This document shows positions 61,309 through 64,000 of a stretch of 64,000 bases of DNA, one piece after another. The stretch's first letter is position 1. Each line of letters begins with the position of its first letter. The notes below the pieces were generated by a model that searched no databases, was not told the origin of the DNA, and saw only the letters and a list, made by a program, of their open reading frames with translations. A program made the position numbers and the translations under genes. The stretch comes from Amylibacter sp. IMCC11727 (lineage in GTDB: Bacteria > Pseudomonadota > Alphaproteobacteria > Rhodobacterales > Rhodobacteraceae): NCBI RefSeq assembly GCF_029854195.1, contig NZ_CP122960.1, positions 1,308,001 through 1,372,000 on the forward strand, given 5' to 3'.

Positions 61309-62334
61309 CTAAACGGCGTGAAGAAGGGCCTGCACTTCATAGTTCCGCAGAACCTGACGCGCAGTTTGTGGTAATTGGGTTCCAGCCCGATCAAGCTCTG
61401 GAAACAGCATCTTGATCTCCTGTCGGCTGGCATAAGACAGCGCATCAAAGCTCTGCTTACCCAGATGCAAACTCTCGGCCATGGCCCCTTCGGCATAGAT
61501 GATCTCGTGATTGTCAAAAAGGATGTGGAAATACTCCACCGCGCCGCCTTCGATGATGCGCACCGAGCAATCATTGACCAAGGATTTTGCGGGCACGAAC
61601 ACCTCGTGCTCGCCAAACATCAGCTCGGCCTTGGCCCCGCGCAACACCATACGATGCTGCTGAGAAACCCAAAGATCACGGTCATTCTCCAGCGCACCCG
61701 CACGGATGCGAACCGGCGCACAAGCCCCTCTTGCAGACCGTTTAGCAGACCCAATCCACCGCACTGTCTGGGGCCCGTGATCCAAGGTCTCAACCCGCGA
61801 TCCAACCCGCAAATTTTCAACCAGAACATCCCCGCCAGGCGTAAGAATATGCGTCCCACGGGCAAAGCAGGGGACAATGTCTGAATAAGAAACTTCCCCC
61901 CAAGAGAAATCTTCATTGTGCGGCGGGTTCCGACTGTTAACCGTCGGTAGCCAGTCAATTGTATCTCCAGGGCTAACTGGCGTGGTGAAAACCCAGCCAA
62001 GCGCATCTGACACGCTTTGAGGTGATGCAGATCCCGTCGTCAGCAGAAAGGCTCTTCCAAATTCACCTGTGGTGTCATTGTAGATTTCGATGCTGAAAAA
62101 CCCCTGAATAGGAGTCGATGTACCGTCGATAACTTGTTGTGAGTTATCAACGAACGAGCCATTCTAAGCGCCAGGGTCAGTGTCGTTTATGAAGGCATCG
62201 TCGTCCAAAATATCGACAACGTTAAATGAGCCAACCGTCGATGTGCCTGACACATTGTACATCGCGGATTCGCCCGTATAGCTCCAAAATGGATTGACTG
62301 TCGGGGCATACACATGGACCGAATAAACTGGCAT
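61309..62334 (-). pseudogene. Hint-domain protein gene interrupted by an in-frame TAG
   Basis: Read through, the frame would give 341 residues. The N-terminus (MPVYSVHVYAPTVNPFWSY) and the segment after codon 57 (NGSFVDNSQQVIDGTSTPIQ) look like one continuous beta-rich domain, followed by a Hint domain starting at C156 (PCFARGTHILTPGG). The TAG at 62164-62166 interrupts it; frame is kept on both sides. GGAGG precedes the ATG at 62334. Explanations are a nonsense mutation, readthrough, a downstream restart at the GTG 62013, or a sequencing error. Hint domains are related to intein and hedgehog autoprocessing modules. Confidence 0.75.
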
Positions 62335-62981
62335 TATAATCCCCCTCCGCATGCGCTGAGTGGGCTTAGATGACAGTGCGCACCCCAAGGTGCCGAATTG
62401 ACAGATTTATTGAGGATAATTTTCGAAAGAAAATTCGTCTCCCCACCGCAGAAAAAGACCCTGGGCATACATTTACTCCATTATACGCAGCGAGACCCCG
62501 TTCAGAGTCCCCGCTGTCTGCACCGAATTTCGGCACATTGTTCCACCTTGCCCGTGCAAAGCATCTGTCTGTCGCTCCAACAGACGGCTCAGCCCCTCAC
62601 CCCCGATTTCGAAACAGTCGCAATCACGCGGCTGCAAAAGTCGGACTAGAACTGTGATAGGATGCGGATTTACTGTGGTCTTTGATAATGTCGTGCAATT
62701 TCAGATAATTACGCGGAATTGTCGTCAAACTGATTAAAATTGCCTGAAATAAATTTCCGCACGATTTGCGCAAAAATAACCTTTCCAAGGCTCATTCTTA
62801 TTCGCGAATTGCACTGCGCAAATTTGAGGAAACTCTGACCTTCTTCGCGCAAATTTGGTGTAAAATTTCAGGTTTTCACGACAAATCGCCCTGCTTTGAA
62901 ACGATTTTTATTAATTTTGCGCAGGAGTTGAATAGATGTAAGCTGAGTGGGATCGATATAAAATTGGGGAGCAAAGACATC
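62335..62981. other. Gene-free 647-bp divergent region
   Basis: This AT-rich stretch separates the leftward Hint cluster from the rightward LytTR gene and should hold both promoters. It contains the inverted repeat AATTTTC-GAAA-GAAAATT (62418-62435) and recurring GCGCAAA units: TTTGCGCAAAAA at 62765, TGCGCAAATTTG at 62815, CGCGCAAATTTG at 62846 and TTTTGCGCA at 62915. I see no convincing gene. Confidence 0.6.
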
Positions 62982-64000
62982 GTGTTCGGCGAATCAATTG
63001 CACAACAATTCGCAATTCAATTTCGACGGTTGTACCTTGAAACGATCAGCTCGGGTGACATTGACGCAAAGACCGCGTGGCGGCTGGCCAACTATGTGAA
63101 CTTTGCCCTTTGGACATCCCGCGAGGCTGTGACAACAAGCATAATGGTGCTTGGCGTATTCTTTGTTGCTATGCCACTCGGAAGCGAGGTTTTGCCCCTT
63201 GCGACACGCCTCATGTACTTTGCCTTCACCGCTGTAACGATGTTCGCTGGCCTGTTTGTTGTGCTGATCCCGTTGCACTTTCTGCGCATTAAAAAGCTCA
63301 TCAGCAGCAAGGTGTCCCTTGGGTTGGCCGCACTCTTTGGCGTGTTGTTTTCCTCGGCTTGCTTCGTTTTCTGGCGGGATCTGCTGAACTTGAACCTTGG
63401 ATTTACCTTTACTGAGATCGCATTGCGAATTTCGCCGCTCATCCTTGTGACCTTTGGTGTTGGCTTTGCGATTTCCCCGTACACAAGCAACCGTCTTATG
63501 CGGCGTCATAACCTGACCAGCCTAACCAGCCTCATCAATGAAAAGAAACGCGGGCAGTTGATCTCTATTTCCGCACAAGATCACTATGTTGCCATCACAA
63601 CCTCAACCGGCACAGACCTCACTCGGATGACATTGGCCGCCGCAATTGCCCTTGTGGAACCTGGGATCGGTTTGCAAATACATCGTTCTCATTGGATTGC
63701 GATTTCAGCCATCAAAACAGTGAATGAACAAAACCGAACCGTAGAGCTGATCAACGGCGAAATCCTTCCCATTTCGGCACAGCATTTGCCAAACCTCACG
63801 CTAGAAATCAGCCGCAAGGATTCCTATTCGCAACAGGAACTGTTGTTCGCACGTGACATCGCCGAAGTGGACATCCTGACGAAAATGCTCAAATCCAACC
63901 AGGATGCACGGGCCGATCTCGACAAAATGTTCCTCGAAGTCTTTCAGGGCAAGCCGTTGAACGAAATGCAACGTCTGCGCCAAGCCTTTCAAATCTATCG
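62982..64000 (+). CDS. Membrane-anchored LytTR DNA-binding regulator (partial)
   Basis: The frame is open from the GTG at 62982 to the window end, 339 codons. GGGGAG lies ten bases upstream. Residues about 45-175 contain four hydrophobic helices (AVTTSIMVLGVFFVAMPLG, LMYFAFTAVTMFAGLFVVLI and others). Residues about 190-283 form a LytTR domain (LISISAQDHYVAITTSTG, then HRSHWIAISAIKTV), which binds DNA through beta strands. About 60 residues of coiled-coil-like sequence follow up to the window edge. It is divergent from the Hint/lectin cluster and is a candidate regulator of it. Confidence 0.85.
   Translation, partial: MFGESIAQQFAIQFRRLYLETISSGDIDAKTAWRLANYVNFALWTSREAVTTSIMVLGVFFVAMPLGSEVLPLATRLMYFAFTAVTMFAGLFVVLIPLHFLRIKKLISSKVSLGLAALFGVLFSSACFVFWRDLLNLNLGFTFTEIALRISPLILVTFGVGFAISPYTSNRLMRRHNLTSLTSLINEKKRGQLISISAQDHYVAITTSTGTDLTRMTLAAAIALVEPGIGLQIHRSHWIAISAIKTVNEQNRTVELINGEILPISAQHLPNLTLEISRKDSYSQQELLFARDIAEVDILTKMLKSNQDARADLDKMFLEVFQGKPLNEMQRLRQAFQIY

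Noticed and set aside
62370..62657. 95-codon plus-strand open frame in the Hint/LytTR intergenic region
   Set aside because: It lacks a ribosome site and its product is of low complexity with no hydrophobic core or motif; a second frame overlaps it equally well.
59604..62700. tRNA-Ser as an integration site for the Hint/lectin cluster
   Set aside because: No duplicate of the tRNA 3' end is seen downstream; the best match is about nine bases near 62566. No integrase is present.
1..64000. CRISPR arrays, insertion sequences, prophage or replication origin
   Set aside because: No regularly spaced repeats, transposase, integrase or phage structural genes were seen, and no dnaA-box cluster was noticed.

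Overview
This window reads as a chromosomal segment of a marine alphaproteobacterium of the order Rhodobacterales (Roseobacter group). The inference rests on gene content: a monomeric NADP isocitrate dehydrogenase, ethylmalonyl-CoA pathway genes (malyl-CoA thioesterase and mesaconyl-CoA hydratase), a GTTC-N7-GTTC LexA box in front of mmcB, a 6S RNA candidate in front of the 5-formyl-THF cyclo-ligase gene, Hint-domain and H-type lectin genes, and several quaternary-amine catabolic genes. No IS element, prophage, CRISPR array or rRNA operon was found.

Layout. 1-6.8 kb: housekeeping genes (ABC exporter, glycosyltransferase, YgfZ, inositol monophosphatase, divergent metR/metF with a perfect MetR site, thioesterase). 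6.9-13.7 kb: a leftward seven-gene operon starting with a pair that matches TmpA/TmpB, the two iron oxygenases that convert 2-(trimethylamino)ethylphosphonate to glycine betaine, followed by an M19 dipeptidase-family protein, two uncharacterised proteins, a membrane desaturase-like di-iron protein and a PhnD-like binding protein without a signal peptide. 14-23 kb: icd, a lipoprotein hydrolase, a dimethylglycine-dehydrogenase-like enzyme, upp, a nitrilase-family amidase and mdh. 24-28 kb: the mcl2-nnrU-DUF1737-mch operon and a cupin. 28-33.6 kb: sdhCDA and sdhB, separated by five inserted genes. 33.6-43.7 kb: an ECF sigma/anti-sigma pair, a flavoprotein, mmcB, 6S RNA, cyclo-ligase and transporters. 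43.8-48.5 kb: lysE/lrp, yebC, a TetR-pspA-yiaA module with three identical-type operators, and a YeeE/YedE pair. 48.7-57.2 kb: pntAB, an FAD amine oxidase, and betI-betC-betA for choline-O-sulfate use. 57.3-64 kb: a membrane-inserted serine hydrolase, tRNA-Ser(GGA), and a leftward Hint/lectin/microprotein cluster facing a membrane-anchored LytTR regulator.

How it fits together. Two theme groups stand out: central carbon (icd, mdh, sdh, pnt, mcl2, mch), and trimethylamine-headgroup catabolism (tmpAB, dmgdh-like, FAD oxidase, betICA). Near-identical 16-bp palindromes lie in front of mdh and between tmpA and icd, which suggests a shared regulator. The most novel-looking loci are the tmpAB-led operon, the Hint/lectin/GxxxG-microprotein cluster (its Hint gene carries an in-frame TAG), and the three-operator TetR-PspA module. 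All family calls come from reading the sequence; no database search was run.
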